A stretch of 64,000 bases of DNA from Cornus controversa. Lineage: Eukaryota; Streptophyta; Magnoliopsida; Cornales; Cornaceae. The stretch lies in contig CM048852.1 of assembly GCA_026545225.1 (NCBI GenBank), positions 15,584,146-15,648,145 on the forward strand, in the 5' to 3' direction. Positions 34,001 through 47,066 of the stretch are shown piece by piece. Position 1 is the first letter of the stretch. Every line of letters starts with the position of its first letter. The notes under the pieces are model-generated. The model saw nothing but the letters and a program-made list of their open reading frames with translations, ran no database searches and was not told where the DNA came from. A program made the position numbers and the translations under genes.

Positions 34001-35921
34001 CAATTATAACTATATATGGGAAAATAATAATAAACAGCTTAATTCGTAATTCAAAATATTAAAAATAGATTAATAAATCTTTGAAATGTTCCTACCCATA
34101 TTGTAACAATAAAAATAAGAGGTGAAACTTTACAACCCAAATCTGCAATACAATTTATATAAATTTCTATATAAGTATCATGGTGGATGCACAAGTACTG
34201 GTGCTAGTAGCTACGGAGTCACATACTATCAGTGAGGCAAAAGATATTAGAAATATAACAAATATAGTGTCCGAAGGCTACTTCTGCATTGTTAGTTCTA
34301 TAGTATTCAAATGTAGAATTCATAAAAGCCCAAATGAAAAAAGAAAAAAAAACGAATTCATAATATAGTATTCAAATTTGTTTGACCTATATTGGATGCA
34401 GCCTTCTTGCTCATCAATTTCTAAAGCGAAAGAAACTTACCATCACTCTCATTCAGATTCAAACTGAACTTGCAATACTCAAAATCATAAATTTAATCAT
34501 TTCTGCTTTCATATGATTCCGGTCCGACCCAATTATCATCCAATACAATTGATATAAGAAATGTATTCAAAATATACAAACAAATAAAAACAAATTTAAT
34601 TATGGATCATTCTTTTTTTTGTTAGGTAAGTCAAGGAGCTCAAACATTTGTCTCATTGAGACTTGATCCACCCCATTACATTTAACAAATGAACTTTTAT
34701 TTTTTTTATCATTTTGGGTAAATGAAACTTCTAAATCTTAATAAATCTAAATAGTTTTGATATAAATTGAATTTTAATCTGAATAGTTTGATTATAATTA
34801 GAAAAAGAAAAAAAACAAGAAGAAAAAGGAGGAAGTAAGCAACTGAGTGCATATAACAATTGAGAGGTTGAGAATTAAATAAGATAGTGAATTCTAGTTT
34901 CTGGTTGTATCAATCTGATCTCTTGTCCTCCAAATTGAGAGGTTGAGGATTTTAGTCAACATGGGGCAAAATGTGTGTCATTTGTAAGAATATTAATAAT
35001 AATATATAATAATTGGAGTAGAAGTATATGCTATTGTGCAATTTATCTCAGTAAAAAAAAGTTATTTGTTAATATAAACTGTGCTACATGTTTGCTTTTA
35101 ATTAACCACGGACATTGAAAGCACAACCAGTTTTACAATTTTATCTTATGATGCACTTCCATTCGTAACAGGAACTAATTTCTTGATATAATAATTATTT
35201 GGGGCAACCATGAGGTAGATATTGGTGTTCAAATTTCGTAATATACGTGAAAAAGCTTTTTATATATCTAGGACCCATTTCTATTTGATTTTTCTTAAGG
35301 ATGTTAATATTGATGAAGTTTATCTTGGTTTCCACCCCCCAAACAATAAATAGAATAAAATAAAACAATTAAGCTAAATATTGATAGAAGCATATGAAAT
35401 ATTATAGTTTGAGTTGGTAATTAGTATAATTACCCATTTTCTGTAGTTTCTGACTCCCACCCGCTTAAGTTTGCTGCCTCGTTCAAAGCTACCCTCCACC
35501 TTTGCACCTTGTCGTTTTCCTTCCCAAAAGTTTTTTCATGCTCGCCAAATGCTTCTGCGAAACTTCTCTTTTGATATCGTACTTGTGAGGGATCCACGTT
35601 GTAGAAGACTGGCAAAACTGTCTGTCCCATTGTGTTCTTACATTGAATGATCTCCACCAATTCATCCAAGCACCATGAGGAGGATGCATAATTTTCGGAG
35701 AAAACAATGACTGCAATTCTGGATTCCTTGATAGCCTTGAGGAGTTCCGGAGAAATTGATTTTCCTCTCTCAAGTTTCTCGTCATCTTTGAAAGTGTAAA
35801 TTCCTTTCTGGTGCAAAGCCATATAGAGATGGTCCACAAAGTTTTTGCGGGTGTCTTCGCCTCTGAAACTCAAGAAGTCATCATAATTCCATCGAGGTAA
35901 AGAAGACGAAGAAGAAGCCAT
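30414..35921 (-). CDS. TIR-NBS-LRR (TNL) disease resistance receptor, five exons
   Basis: Intracellular immune receptor that senses pathogen effectors. Exons on the minus strand: 35921-35434, 33906-32793, 32629-32348, 32248-31013, 30905-30414; all introns are GT-AG and phases agree, giving about 1203 residues. The TIR domain (residues about 9-150) has FLSFRGEDTR and WCLDELVEI with the catalytic Glu. NB-ARC has P-loop GTGGIGKTT (220-228), kinase-2 VLVVLDDVDD, RNBS-B GSRIIVTTR, SGLPLALEVLG and an intact MHD (494-496). The LRR (about 535-1040) includes five nearly identical 23-residue units. Exon 5 encodes the post-LRR C-JID domain (IIIPGSEIPHWFKHKSEGE). Start chosen at 35921 (MASSSSSLPRWNYDD); an in-frame ATG at 35951 is possible. 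All key motifs are intact, so it is probably functional; direct effector specificity cannot be read. Confidence 0.93.
30963..31004. repeat. (TA)n(GA)n microsatellite in TNL intron 4
   Basis: A (TA) run of about 28 bp followed by (GA)n lies inside the 107-bp last intron, between its donor and acceptor. Length change here would alter intron size only. Confidence 0.85.
31013..32248 (-). other. TNL exon 4 (main LRR exon)
   Basis: 1236 bp between acceptor ttcaacag and donor GTTCCTATC. Irregular plant LRRs are followed by a block of five regular LRR units and a final RSIPPLPSSI unit. Confidence 0.9.
31249..31593 (-). repeat. Five tandem 69-bp LRR-coding units in TNL exon 4
   Basis: Identical phase starts at 31249, 31318, 31387, 31456 and 31525 (gttgactgatgctttctggt). 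Each unit encodes one 23-residue LRR built on LDLSGNNLISIPESISQL. The units differ by only a few bases, so they arose by recent unequal exchange; residues about 847-962. Confidence 0.95.
32348..32629 (-). other. TNL exon 3 (first LRR-linker exon)
   Basis: 282 bp between acceptor taattag and donor GTATGATC. Encodes ATNSIKGIMLKWP and LKFLKLGSLVRVSGPIKYLS, the standard linker from NB-ARC into the LRR. Confidence 0.9.
32793..33906 (-). other. TNL exon 2 (NB-ARC domain)
   Basis: Begins at acceptor ttgatag with HEAKFIKEIVGHIL and ends KVLEDNM before donor GTATGT. It holds the whole nucleotide-binding switch, from P-loop to MHD, in 1114 bp without a stop. It follows a 1527-bp first intron. Confidence 0.92.
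35434..35921 (-). other. TNL exon 1 (TIR domain)
   Basis: Encodes the TIR domain, ending AATGG before donor GTAATT at 35433. The two spare bases join the G of exon 2 to make a glycine codon (NG|HE), the usual TNL exon 1/2 junction. Residue 14-15 is DD (YDDFLSF) where most family members have DV. Confidence 0.92.
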
Positions 35922-35951
35922 GTATTGACACTCGCTAGTTCGTGAATGCAA

Positions 35952-38900
35952 AATGGTAACTAACTATTGAGAATGAATGTAAATAGAAAGAAGTTGTTTG
36001 AACTTTTTTTGCAGTTGTAATGGAAGCTGGCCTAGCTCCGTTTACACAACAAAGACTTCCTAATAAAAAAATTTAGGCACCCAGCAAAGACTCCTGACAA
36101 AAAATTTACACACATCTTATTTAATAGCAAAAGAGAACACCTTTCAACACGCAATTGATTTTCTTTAATCGTTCATTCAGTTAATTTTAAATGATAATGT
36201 ATACTGTGTACCTGATCAAAGTCTTTTAACACGCAATTGACTTCTTTTTTTTAGACTTTCACACTCAAATCATGACGACAGTATGTTTATTTTCCTTTCT
36301 ACGCGGGCCCAACATTTAAGTAAAGAAAATGACCAACAACTTGCATTATTAAAGCCATTGGAGTACAAGCCATTTGGTCTAAGTTGCTATATTTTCAATA
36401 CTATAAAAAAAACCTAAATTAAACTATGTCACAAAAAGGATTTATTAGAGCTATATCTATTGAAATATAAAAAGTTACCTTCAAGAATTAAAATAGTAAT
36501 TAATTAATATTTCAAAATGTAAGATTGATTTGAAGATAAAATTATTATTATTATTTGATTTCAATATTTATATATATAAAAAAAGTCTCATGCAACTTGA
36601 TCCAAACTGCTTGTCTTTTTTTAAGCAATTTCATTCGTGCTTTACTTTGGAGGATGAATGTAGATGTGAGGAAGATGCTTGTGACTATTACTTGGAAATG
36701 TGAGTTTTGGGACAGGGGAGATGTTGTGGAATAAGAGGGTCCACTAATCTAATTTTGTTTGATTGTTATACACGAACGTCTTTGATCGTACGGTGAAGTA
36801 ATGTTTACATTGTACAAAGACCTAAAAATATCTTTATGTAGTACAAAAGAATTTGGGTTGTGTTATTGTGCATTAGCCTATTCTGCAACTGGATAGAAGC
36901 CGTTGGATCAACTGAAAATCGCTAAAACCAAAATATCAATGACCGGATAACAATAGAGTAATGCTACAAACATATTATTTGCAACTCTCTCTTTTTGTAG
37001 CTCTTATCTCAATGATTGTCTCTAGTAAAATTTGATCAAAATTTATATTATTTTTTCATAAAAACAACAAAAAGAAATTTGAATATAAATTTTAGGTCTC
37101 CACGTGGTTGTAATATTTCTAACTACACACTCTAGGTACGTTAGATTTACTAACGTTTTTTTATTATTATTTTTTTGTAATTTTACGATTTTATTTATGA
37201 GGTCAAAAATGTCATTTCACACTTATAAAGGACAAAAATTAAAATTTTTACAATTTTCTCCTACTTATGTCAGCAAATTTCATTTGTCTACCTACCTCAC
37301 ACTAACCGAAAAGGAAATGAATACGTGAATCTAAAATTCATCACGAATAATTAAAGCTGAAGTGGTTTAGTCGAAACATTAATTAAACTAAGGGAATGTA
37401 AGTGATAATTATCCTAAATTTTATTGATCTGAAAGTATCACATGTTGGGTGTGGAACTACTTCATTTAATGGAGGCTTAAAAACCATCAATGCTTGTTGA
37501 ACTCAATCTCTCACATATTTAGACCACTATTTTCATATTAGGCTAAAAATCTTAACCCAAATTTATAACCTCAATCCATTTTCACATATTTAGACCACTA
37601 TTCTTTACAATCTTAATTTTTTATATATTAATCCAATAAAATATAGTCTTGAGGATTCATTTATAATATTTCATATACTTACTTGAAATTTAAATCCAAT
37701 ATGCTGGTAGGAATAGCCTAACTGGAGACAAGTACATGTGAGGATCGAAGTTGCTGATTGGAACTTTCTTGGAAGGTGATGGTAAATTGTCGTGACTCGT
37801 GAAGCTTATTCGTCAAACCAAAAACCTTTAATGCAAGTTGTTGGTTTCAGTCCAATAATAATGAGAATGTATATTGTGTACCTGATGAAAGTCCTTTAAC
37901 ACGCAATTGAATTTTTTTTTTTTACGACTTAGGCAAGAATTTTCCTTTCTACGCTGGCCCTACATTTAAACGACCCATCAAGTATTTTGGTTTAAATTGA
38001 TAATAGAATTTGTGAAAATTGCCATGTGTCAAAGTCTCGCTAATTTAACTTATGATAATATAAAGGTGATTTAACTTAGAGGATCATGCTCCGCTTAACA
38101 ATTTGTTAATACTCCTTAGAAAAGAGGAACATTTTATATAAGTCCATTTATTTTAACTGTGTACATTATCCTAGTACTAGTTGGAGTAATAAAAATTGGA
38201 CAAGTTATAATTTTTTTTTTTCTAGTTAGAAGACTCACACACTTTTTTGCCTTACAATAAAATCGAACATCTCCCCTCCTCTTTGAAGATGAGAGGTTAC
38301 ACCATTGGGGTACAAGCCATTTGGTCTAAGTTGCTATATTTTCAATATTACAAAAAAAACCTAAATTAAACTATGTTACAAAAAGGATTTATTAGAGCTA
38401 TATCTATTGAAATATAAAAACTTACCTTCAAGAATTAAAATAGTAATTAATTAATATTTCAAAATGTAAGAATGATTTGGAGATAACATTATTATTATTA
38501 TTTGATTTCAATATTTATAACTATGAAAAAAGTCTTGTGCAACTTGATCCAAGCTGATTGCCTTTTTATAAACAATTTCGTTCGTGATTTGCTTTGGAGG
38601 ATGAATGTAGATGTGAGGAAGTTGCTTGTGACTTTTCAATGAAATTTTTTTAGAAGTTGATGCTAAACTGTCGTGAGCATTATTGGTCAAATCAAAACCA
38701 TTTTAGCTGATGACTTTAATTCAAGTTGTTGATTGGATCTTTCAGTCTAATAATTATTTATTTATTGGACTGAAAACACGCAATTGATTTTCTTTACTCG
38801 TTTTATGACTTTCACACCCAAATCATTGATGAAAGTCTTGCTTTCCAAGTAGGCCCTCCATTCAAGTAAAGAAAATGACCCAACAATTTACGTCATTGCC

Positions 38901-40501
38901 CAATCTAGTCTCAATTGTGCAATCGAGTGAGAATTAAATTTTTGATATTTCCACTTCATTTGTAATTCTTAAAAAGGTAAATAAAACAATTATATATCCT
39001 TCAATATTGTTGTGGGTCATGCTATCGTAGGCACTCAGCGAATGAAATGAGTAGAAATTTTCTTCCACTTGAGAATTTCATTGCAACAAGTGGCAAAGAA
39101 AAATTAGACCATTTTAGTGCAACCTGATCCAAGTTACTTGTCTTTTTCTAAGCAATTTCGTTCGTGCTCTGCTTTGAAAGATGAATGTAGATGTGAGGAA
39201 GTTGCTTGTGACTTTTCAATGGAACTTTTTTGGGAGTTGATTGTAAATTGTCATGAGCATTATTGATCAAACCAAAACCTTTTTAAATCGTTGATTGGAT
39301 CTTTCGGTCCAATAATAATATATACTATGTGGTGTGAACCCAAGAAAGATTTGGAGATAATATTTCAACATGCAATTGATTTCTATAGAGTGGCCCACAA
39401 ATTTTGAGAATCAAACAAAGTACTATATATTACTAGTTTTAAGACTTTCACACCCAAGTCTCGACTAAAGTCTGATAATTTTGCTTTCATGGTAGGCTCA
39501 CTACGTTATCATAGAACTTGACCTAACAATTGACCGAAATTTTCTAACATCTCTCGCATGAATCATGTTAAGAGTTCTTCCAACTTTTGCTTTCTGAGTA
39601 GGTCCTCCCTTTAATAAAGAAAAATGACCTAACAATTTACCTCATTCAGCAATCTACTCTTAATTATGCAATAACTTCTGTCACTTGTAATTTTTATAAA
39701 AATAACTGATGCAAAATTATGCTTCAAAAACACCATAGCACACCACCAAGATTGTACCCTAAGTAGCATCTCTTTTTCCTTCCAAAGTGGACGGTGAGAG
39801 TTCAAGTTTTCATTGAAACAAATGAGTACCTTGATCAACAAGAAATCCTATTTTATACTTGAAAAACAAATTCAAAATCAATAGAAAACGAATTCCAAAG
39901 TTAATTTTGACACCGAAGATTGTTAATTACAAAAATATATGTCACACTGTGTACTGGTTTTACAGTGTATCTCCAAAGTTAAAATAGTGAAAACTAAGCT
40001 TGTCTTGCCCTAAGAGGGAAGCTCTCTATTTTGGCCATTAAATAATATTACAAGCCCCTTCTTCAATTTTTGGCTACTATATATAATAATATTAATTCTA
40101 TTTCTTCTATAAAATGGCAAGGTCACATATATGAGTAAATGAGCCAATTATAGTTGAATGTGGTGACTCAATTAATGTTGTCACTAAAATATGTATGGAC
40201 TCCGATATATATGTCTGAGTAGACACCTTGTATCCAATCTACCCTTTCCAGAACCCTCGATTAACAAGAAAGTTTATGACCTTTCTACAGTTGAATATTA
40301 TGGCTCTATTTTGTCACCCACACTGGCAAGCACAAATTGCACATCATGTATGCCTCATTTTTTTCTTTATTTTGGCACAAGAGTTGTAATATTCTCTAAG
40401 AAGTTATTATTGTAAATGAGTGAAGTGTTCTGATACAAGGAATGACTGCCACTAGACTAGATTTGTAGGAATTGGTGAAAATTAAGCTGAGTAAACTGAA
40501 T
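35952..40501. other. AT-rich intergenic region upstream of the TNL gene with diverged internal duplications
   Basis: No credible ORF. A block of about 330 bp at 36360-36690 (gtacaagccatttggtctaa ... gatgtgaggaag) recurs at 38308-38640, and its last part again at 39115-39230. A neighbouring block around 'aacacgcaattga' occurs near 36220, 37895 and 38775. The copies are in direct orientation, consistent with past duplication of receptor 5' flanks. The TNL promoter should lie near 35950-36300, but I see no clear TATA box. Confidence 0.65.
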
Positions 40502-41621
40502 TGGGAGTATAGGCTGAGTGTTAGACGGGAGAGAGAAAGCAATAGTGATTAGGAGAGAGATGGGGCACCAGAATGATCAAAATGTCACCACACCATAGGG
40601 TATTTATAGAACTTAGGTGTGGGGCTTTTGATAGCTGTCATCTTACATGGCACTTTTCCATGTATCCCTTCCTTCACCACCCTTGGTTGCAACTATGAGC
40701 CCAAATCCTTATTTTCTCTGCGGGCTAGTTAAGCCTGCGAGGAATGTTACAATAGTGCCTGTGTAGAGTCACCTTAGTACAACTTCCTGTTTTATGCCTA
40801 TGGCCCAACGAGCTTTCCTCGCAATCCTCCATTCCACACTCAACCTATCTTCCCGCCTAGGATCATGACATTCTATGCTTCATCATGACATCATGATTGC
40901 CCAGATCATATCACAGTATGTCTTTGTGCCTAAAATGATCGGTGGGGTTTGTAGCCTCATATTGATTCCAACTCCTCAATCTTAGAAGTAACGTCACGAC
41001 AAGTTATTTTCTATATTGAAAAGAAAAATTAGTAATCTTCTAAATAGTCCTTGCTACAAGAGCTATCACTCGGGGTTGTAGGCTCAAAGCCACACAACGA
41101 CCCATTCATCCATGACTCCTTGTAACCCTTGAGCATACCATAGTATTAGTTTAGAAATGTTCACTTAAACATACGTACTTAGAGAGTTTGCATAAGAAAC
41201 ATCATCCAACTGTTAACTATAACACACTCGTGAGAGAAGATTGCCCCCAATCCCCTTGCTCCCAGTATAGCTGTATATCCAAGGATTTTTATCCACTCGG
41301 GTAGGCCATTCCCGGTTGATTAACCCTTACGCAGGTAGATCTTACTCATGTATAGGTTATCCACACGAGTAGGCCTTTCCCACATGGATAACTCGTACAC
41401 GGGAGAGGCCTTCCTGCGTATGGGTTTCCTACGCAGTTAGGTCTCCCCCGTGCATAGTCCTCATTCCTTATAGTTTAAGATATTTCTTCCTATATATAGA
41501 CCATTTTTTCTAGATGAGCCTTTCTTTGCAGATAGGCCTTTTATGTTTTGGCGATTCTCGCCGGGACCCCTTTTTGGCCTTTTTCTGACCTATCTCTCTT
41601 TACATTTTCCCCCTTGCAAAC
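40502..41621. repeat. Repeat B copy 3, left piece
   Basis: Matches 7804-8920 of copy 1 from tgggagtataggctgagtgt to ccccttgcaaac. It is interrupted at 41622 by an Athila-like LTR; the gag part of B resumes near 43774. Confidence 0.78.
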
Positions 41622-42986
41622 TGATGTGGTCCTTTTGTGTTTTCGAAAATCAAGTTATATTTTACCACTCGCAATAGAATGAATCCTTAAAGCATAGAGT
41701 TCTAAGTTGAGGGTGTCTGTCCACAAAGACTACGTAGGAATAATGTGCTAAGATTGAAGGTTGTTTCTTGTTTAATTTACAAATAAGGTTTGGGTTGCTT
41801 GTTTACTCTAGTTTAAATACATAAATGGTAATTAAAATGCGAAGTTGAGAAAAAGATAAGGAACTAGGGTCGAGACTTCACCACTAGCCTCGTAACCTGT
41901 CAACCTTATAATAAATTGGGGAATTCATGCAAATGTGTACTGAATGGTGCATTTGGCTTGTGGCCTATAATGCTACCATCTAGAGGATACATGCACCTTA
42001 AAATACAATAGTCCGTCTTTGATACGTGTAAATTCCCTACTTACCTACTCACCAAATTACCTAATTAACTAAGTGTAGCTAATTCACCATCTTTAAGCAT
42101 GGACTATGCAAATCTAGCTATGCATGTGAAAATAAAAACTAGTATCAAGCCATCACTTATAGTCCTTGTGAAACTACAAGTGTTTGAAGATCATGTGAAG
42201 AATTTAAGCATTCTAAGACAAGAATATAAATTACAACACATGAGCATATAGAATTTGTAAACTTATATTGATATAAGGCTTAAGGCAAGATACATATACA
42301 CAAAAATTGTATAAAAACTCCAGTTCACTATAATTAAAACATAGTTACAAGACCAGGGTTTGTCTAAACCTTAGAGAAGGATTAGTTGCTCATGGTGGGC
42401 TGGAAGCACTCCATAGACAGAGGTGAATCCATGCTCAAAATGGTCTTCAAGGCCTTACAAAGCCCTCTTTTAAGCTTTTCCTCTCTAGAACTTCATTTTC
42501 TCTCTCTAGAATTTCTACAAATGTTCTCTCTTATAGGAAATACGAGATATCCCATTATTATATATTTCCTATCTATATATCTGACTTGAGGCTCAAAATA
42601 TCACAGAAAATACGTTCAAATCTTCATCCAATCAAATTTGGACAAGTGGGAAAGGAAGGAAAATATCGTCTCAAAATATCTTTCTCCAGATTTTGATGCA
42701 TCTAGCCATTTCGATGTATCGAAGTCTCTGGATTTGAAATCCTTTAACTTCTTGACTCCGGTCTTGGCACACCATTCACTAATCCTTGCTGTAAGCTTCA
42801 ACAAAGTACGATTGGATTTAGGAATGCATTCTTGAATTGATAAAGGAGTCGAATTACAACGAAAATTGACTTTGAACCTGAAATCATTAAAAACATAAAA
42901 ATACGTAAAAACTGTACAATATGTGCATCCATGAGATTAAATACTTAAGTAAATGAGTGATAATGTACAACATTCAATGCTTATCA
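41622..42986 (-). repeat. 3' LTR of A3 (1365 bp)
   Basis: Ends TG...CA, similar length to the A2 LTR (1347 bp) and aligned to it in the terminal regions. It carries its own pair of near-palindromic motifs (gatgcatc, tttcgatgtatcgaa) near 42697-42722. Confidence 0.78.
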
Positions 42987-43772
42987 CACCCCCAAACTTA
43001 GATATTACTAGTCCCTTACAATACAAAAATAAATAAAATAAAACAACTATTCTACTTTCGCTTTCGTGGGAAAGGGGGTTGCATTTAGCAAATGCAATAA
43101 ACCTTTTAAACCCCTAGACAAGTCTAGTGGATGAGTGAAGTCTCATTGGGTTTAACATGCTTCTTAAACTCACAAAAATATGCAAAAATGGTTCATTTGC
43201 TCAGTCATCAACTAGAAAAGGGTGATAATCCAACTTATTTTCTAAATGACAAATGCAACAAGTATTATGGAGCTATATAGCCACCAACAAAAATAAACCT
43301 CTAAAAATTCACATTAGATGATAGTCCCCACCTAATGGTCAATTCGATACAAATATAAGTGCAAGCCCTAAAATCCTCTTTGAAAAGTGAACATGCATCC
43401 TAATGTGTGACTTATTGTCGTGAATGGAGAATAGATACAACATCAATCCTTCAAGGAAAAACTTTTTGAACAAATTTACAAAAGCAATCATTAATTTGCA
43501 CAATATTTACAAAAGTTTACGTACAAGTGGTTGTGCAATGTTTAAGCCCTTTAAGCTTTCTAGTAAGCCCATTGAATGAGTTTTGGGTCAATGACTCCCA
43601 AATCGGACCATTTTAGGGCATTAGGTGAAAAGGCACTCCTCAGACTTAATAACCTGAGCTTACAAGGCTATGAATGTAAATAAGCCACTTGTTTCCTTAT
43701 TGCTCAATCTTGCACACTTTTTAGACGCGAACACTCCATACTTCTTGAGGCACAGAGGCCTGATTTATTGGC
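41622..43772 (-). mobile_element. Athila-like 3' end A3 (3' LTR plus 3' internal region), minus strand
   Basis: The LTR is 41622-42986 (TGATAAGCATTG...GACCACATCA on the minus strand). It is preceded on that strand by the tract taagtttgggggtg (RC of 42987-43000) and about 770 bp of the same 3' internal region seen in A1 and A2 (for example the 'ctaatgccctaaaa' and 'ccttgtaagctc' blocks). It is clearly diverged from A1/A2, so it is a separate subfamily. The 5' part is missing. Confidence 0.8.
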
Positions 43773-43773
43773 T

Positions 43774-44515
43774 TGAAATTTTTGACGAGATTGCGAACTG
43801 CGAGAATATGCTCACCAAAGCTAACAAGACGGAGGTTGATGAGATGAATTCGGAATGGTTGGGTCATGCCTTGGATGCATATGTCTACTAGATATTTTTC
43901 TTCATTGTTCTAGAAGCACTTCATAGATCGATCATAGAATCACTGCACGAACCTGAGAGACTCTTCGTTCTCATTTTGGGCTTCTTTAGTGTGAAAGAGC
44001 GTAGTGACACATTTTTCTGTTTGGGAGAATTTGGTGTGAAATTTGGTGTAGAGTTGGTCCCTAGTGGCAATGGAGTCTGGCTGGAGGCTGATGTACCAAC
44101 GGTAGACTCGACCAATGAAGGATTTGGTGAATTCTTGTAGGTGTAGTGAATGTTCATAGCTGTATTGGCTGTGCGCTTTGATGAAGCGAACAATATGCTC
44201 AAGTGATTTTTCTTTCTTGCCATCGAACTTTGAGAACTTTGGTACAGTGTAGCCTCTCGAGTAAGGAGTCTGGGCTATGCTATGATGATAAGGGGTTTAG
44301 GGTTAAAGTTTAGAGCTTGGGCTATAGGGTGAGGATTTTTGTTAAGGATGTCATGCATTTCTGCTCGGGTAATGTACTCCAAGGCCTGGTGATGGGCGTA
44401 GGGAGGCAGGGTTGGCCATTTTGGTATTTGCTGGGCCTTTTTAGGGGGTGAGAGGAATGGTGGTGGTGCCCAAGGATTAGGGGTGTTTGGGAAAGGGGGT
44501 GGAGATGGGGAGGAT
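43774..44515 (-). pseudogene. Gag fragment of repeat B copy 3
   Basis: Minus-strand reading gives VPKFSKFDGKKEKSLEHIV, RWYISLQPDSIATRDQLY, and LVDICIQGMTQPFRIHLINL with stops between. It is the sister of 10030-10790 in B copy 1. Its N-terminal side is cut at 44515/44516 by insertion of element E. Confidence 0.75.
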
Positions 44516-47052
44516 TGTAAGAACATTGACCATTTTTGGCCAGTTTTCCTTTAATTTCATTGATTGTCATATTAACGCTTTAAATGATTATGTAAGTGTT
44601 TTAAATATAAAATACAAGTTTAGAGAACTTACTTGAGACTTGGGGAAGTCTTCAAAGTATTAGGCAAAAATTGACTTTTTTGGGTCTGGATGACCCGGGG
44701 CGTGGGTCTTGTGGGCTCAAAAAATTTGAAAGTGTCAGAACGACACCAAATTCAGAGGGTAACTTAAATAAAATATTTGATGCACTAAGAAATCAATTTC
44801 GTGTCAATCGGAGTTACAGAACTTAAAAACTAAGCCCGAAAAGGCTTAGTGAAAAGGTAGTGGCACTTTTGTAAATAACTGAAGGTTAAGTTTCTCATTC
44901 TCTTCAACAGAATGGAGCAATACATACATATATATATATATAGCTATATCATCTTTTTCACTTCTCTATTAAATTAGAAGGCCTTCGGGTGAGAATTGGG
45001 CGATGCCGAAGAAGAGAGAAACGGTCTACGCACTAAGGGCTCAAGTTTGATCCATCCGGAATTAATTTCGAAGAGAGTTAAGTTTTTGGTGAGAATTGGA
45101 GAAATTATTGAAAGCTCTTCCAAATTGAGGTAAAGATGCCTAACCCATAGAATCTGGGGTTTTTGTGAGTATATTGGTTGTTAAGACAACCAATTGGTTA
45201 TATAGGATAGTTAGATGATTTTCAATAGTAAAACATGCTTAATTATGCTAATTGATGAATTATCTATTTCTAATGATGTATTATATGTTTATAAATGCTT
45301 TAGATGATAATGCGATCATGTTGAAATTGAATTGTGTGATAATTATGTGTATACATAAGCAATTGTGAAAGTGACACTTATGTGTTTGATGAAATGTTTT
45401 GGAAGCATGTTTAATTGCAGTACATGTTTAATTGTCAATATGATTGACATGAAATGTGGAGAATATATAACATGTTCACTGATGATGCATGAGACATTAT
45501 TTGGGAAAATGTGAAAACATGATTGTTATGGTTACATTGAGTAAATTGTGAATACATGCTAACATGAACATGTGGGATGCATCATCATTTGTAGGTTTGG
45601 TGAGAGTGGTGAGATCGAGGGTTGAGAGCCCTCTTGAGGTGGCATGGTATTCGGTATAAATCCATGTGGGGCAATTCGGCTTTGGAACCCTGTGGAGTGA
45701 TCTTTAATTGGGACTTTGAACTAGAATGGAGGAGAATACTCCCTAAAATGGAGTCTTTCAATAAGGTAAACCGGCTTTAGAACCTCAGTTAGGTGGGATT
45801 GGATGACCCATAAAACTAGAGGGAGTTATGCATATCATGTTGCATTACACTTTGCTTTTGATATGGTTATGATACATTGTGTTTTAGACATTCCTACTGA
45901 GCGTGTGGTTGCTCATCCCATGAGGATTAATATATTTTAGGAAATGGGAAAGAGATGATGGAGTCTCCCTAATAGAGTATTGGCATGAAGTGGATCTTTG
46001 TTTCATTTAAAGACTTATATTACTTTATTTGAATGTATGTCCAGATTGTGGACTATATGCATGAGATAAATATATAATGACCATTTGTGTTTCGAGAGCA
46101 TGTATCATTTATGATTTATAATTACATACGTTTAAATGTTGGCTTTGAACATGTATTGTTAATACCTTAGGATTCCATACATTGTAAGCATGGTATTGAG
46201 CATGTTAGTTTGCTTGGTGCTTTAAATGATGAATCCTTCATTTATGTTCATTTTTACATGTGTAACTTATGAGAATGGTTATGTCGGTGAACCAGTAGAA
46301 TAAGGATCATGTATGATGAGAATGATGGTTTATAATTCCATTTAATGTTCAATTATGCATGCATGCAAATGTCAGCTTGATTGAGTTAAAATAGAGTATG
46401 AAATGGACTAAGTATACATGTGAAATAATAATTGGTAAAGGATTACGATGTATCGTAATGGCATTACGATGCATCAAAATGTGCATTACGATGTATCTTA
46501 AATTGAGGGAAATGGGTGATAAAAAAAAGTAGGTTTCACACCTTATTACGCAACATGGATGATGGAACGTACCATCTCGATGCATCATAACCCATGTTAC
46601 GATGTATCATAATGACATTGCATCGTAACTGATGTTGCGATGTATGGTAATGACCATATGCTGAGTGAGCTAAAATGAACTGTTATGAGTAGATGGATGC
46701 GTGTGTTGTACAAGTGAGGTTCCATAGAGAGAATGATCATTATAATTAATGGGATTAATGTATAAATAATGCTTCTATTTATTTATGAATGATAATTCAT
46801 TTTGTTGATCATTGCGCCATGTTCAGTAAGGGATTGTTGTATTAATGAATGTAAAGGCTTCCACGATAAGTCATGGGCCAACACTCGGGGTGTGGCAGAT
46901 TGGTATTGATGATGATATCAGAGGGTAATCAATGGTAATTTGTCATGATTGCTCGGGTTATGGGGCGACAATCGGGTGATTACGACACCTCACTACCTGG
47001 AGTTCGGGCTTGGACCAAGGGATTCCCGGCGGTCTGGATTTCAAACATGACA
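44516..47052 (+). repeat. 5' LTR of element E (2537 bp)
   Basis: Starts TGTAAGAAC and ends AAACATGACA. Long LTRs with these ends are usual for Tekay/Del. TATA-like atatatatatagc lies near 44930. About seven near-palindromic ttacgatgtatcgtaa-type motifs are spread over 46443-46642. Confidence 0.85.
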
Positions 47053-47055
47053 GTT

Positions 47056-47066
47056 TGGTATTAAAG
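47056..47066 (+). other. Degenerate PBS of element E
   Basis: tggtattaaag, a decayed form of the Met-tRNA-type PBS (TGGTATCAGAG), three bases after the 5' LTR. Confidence 0.6.
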
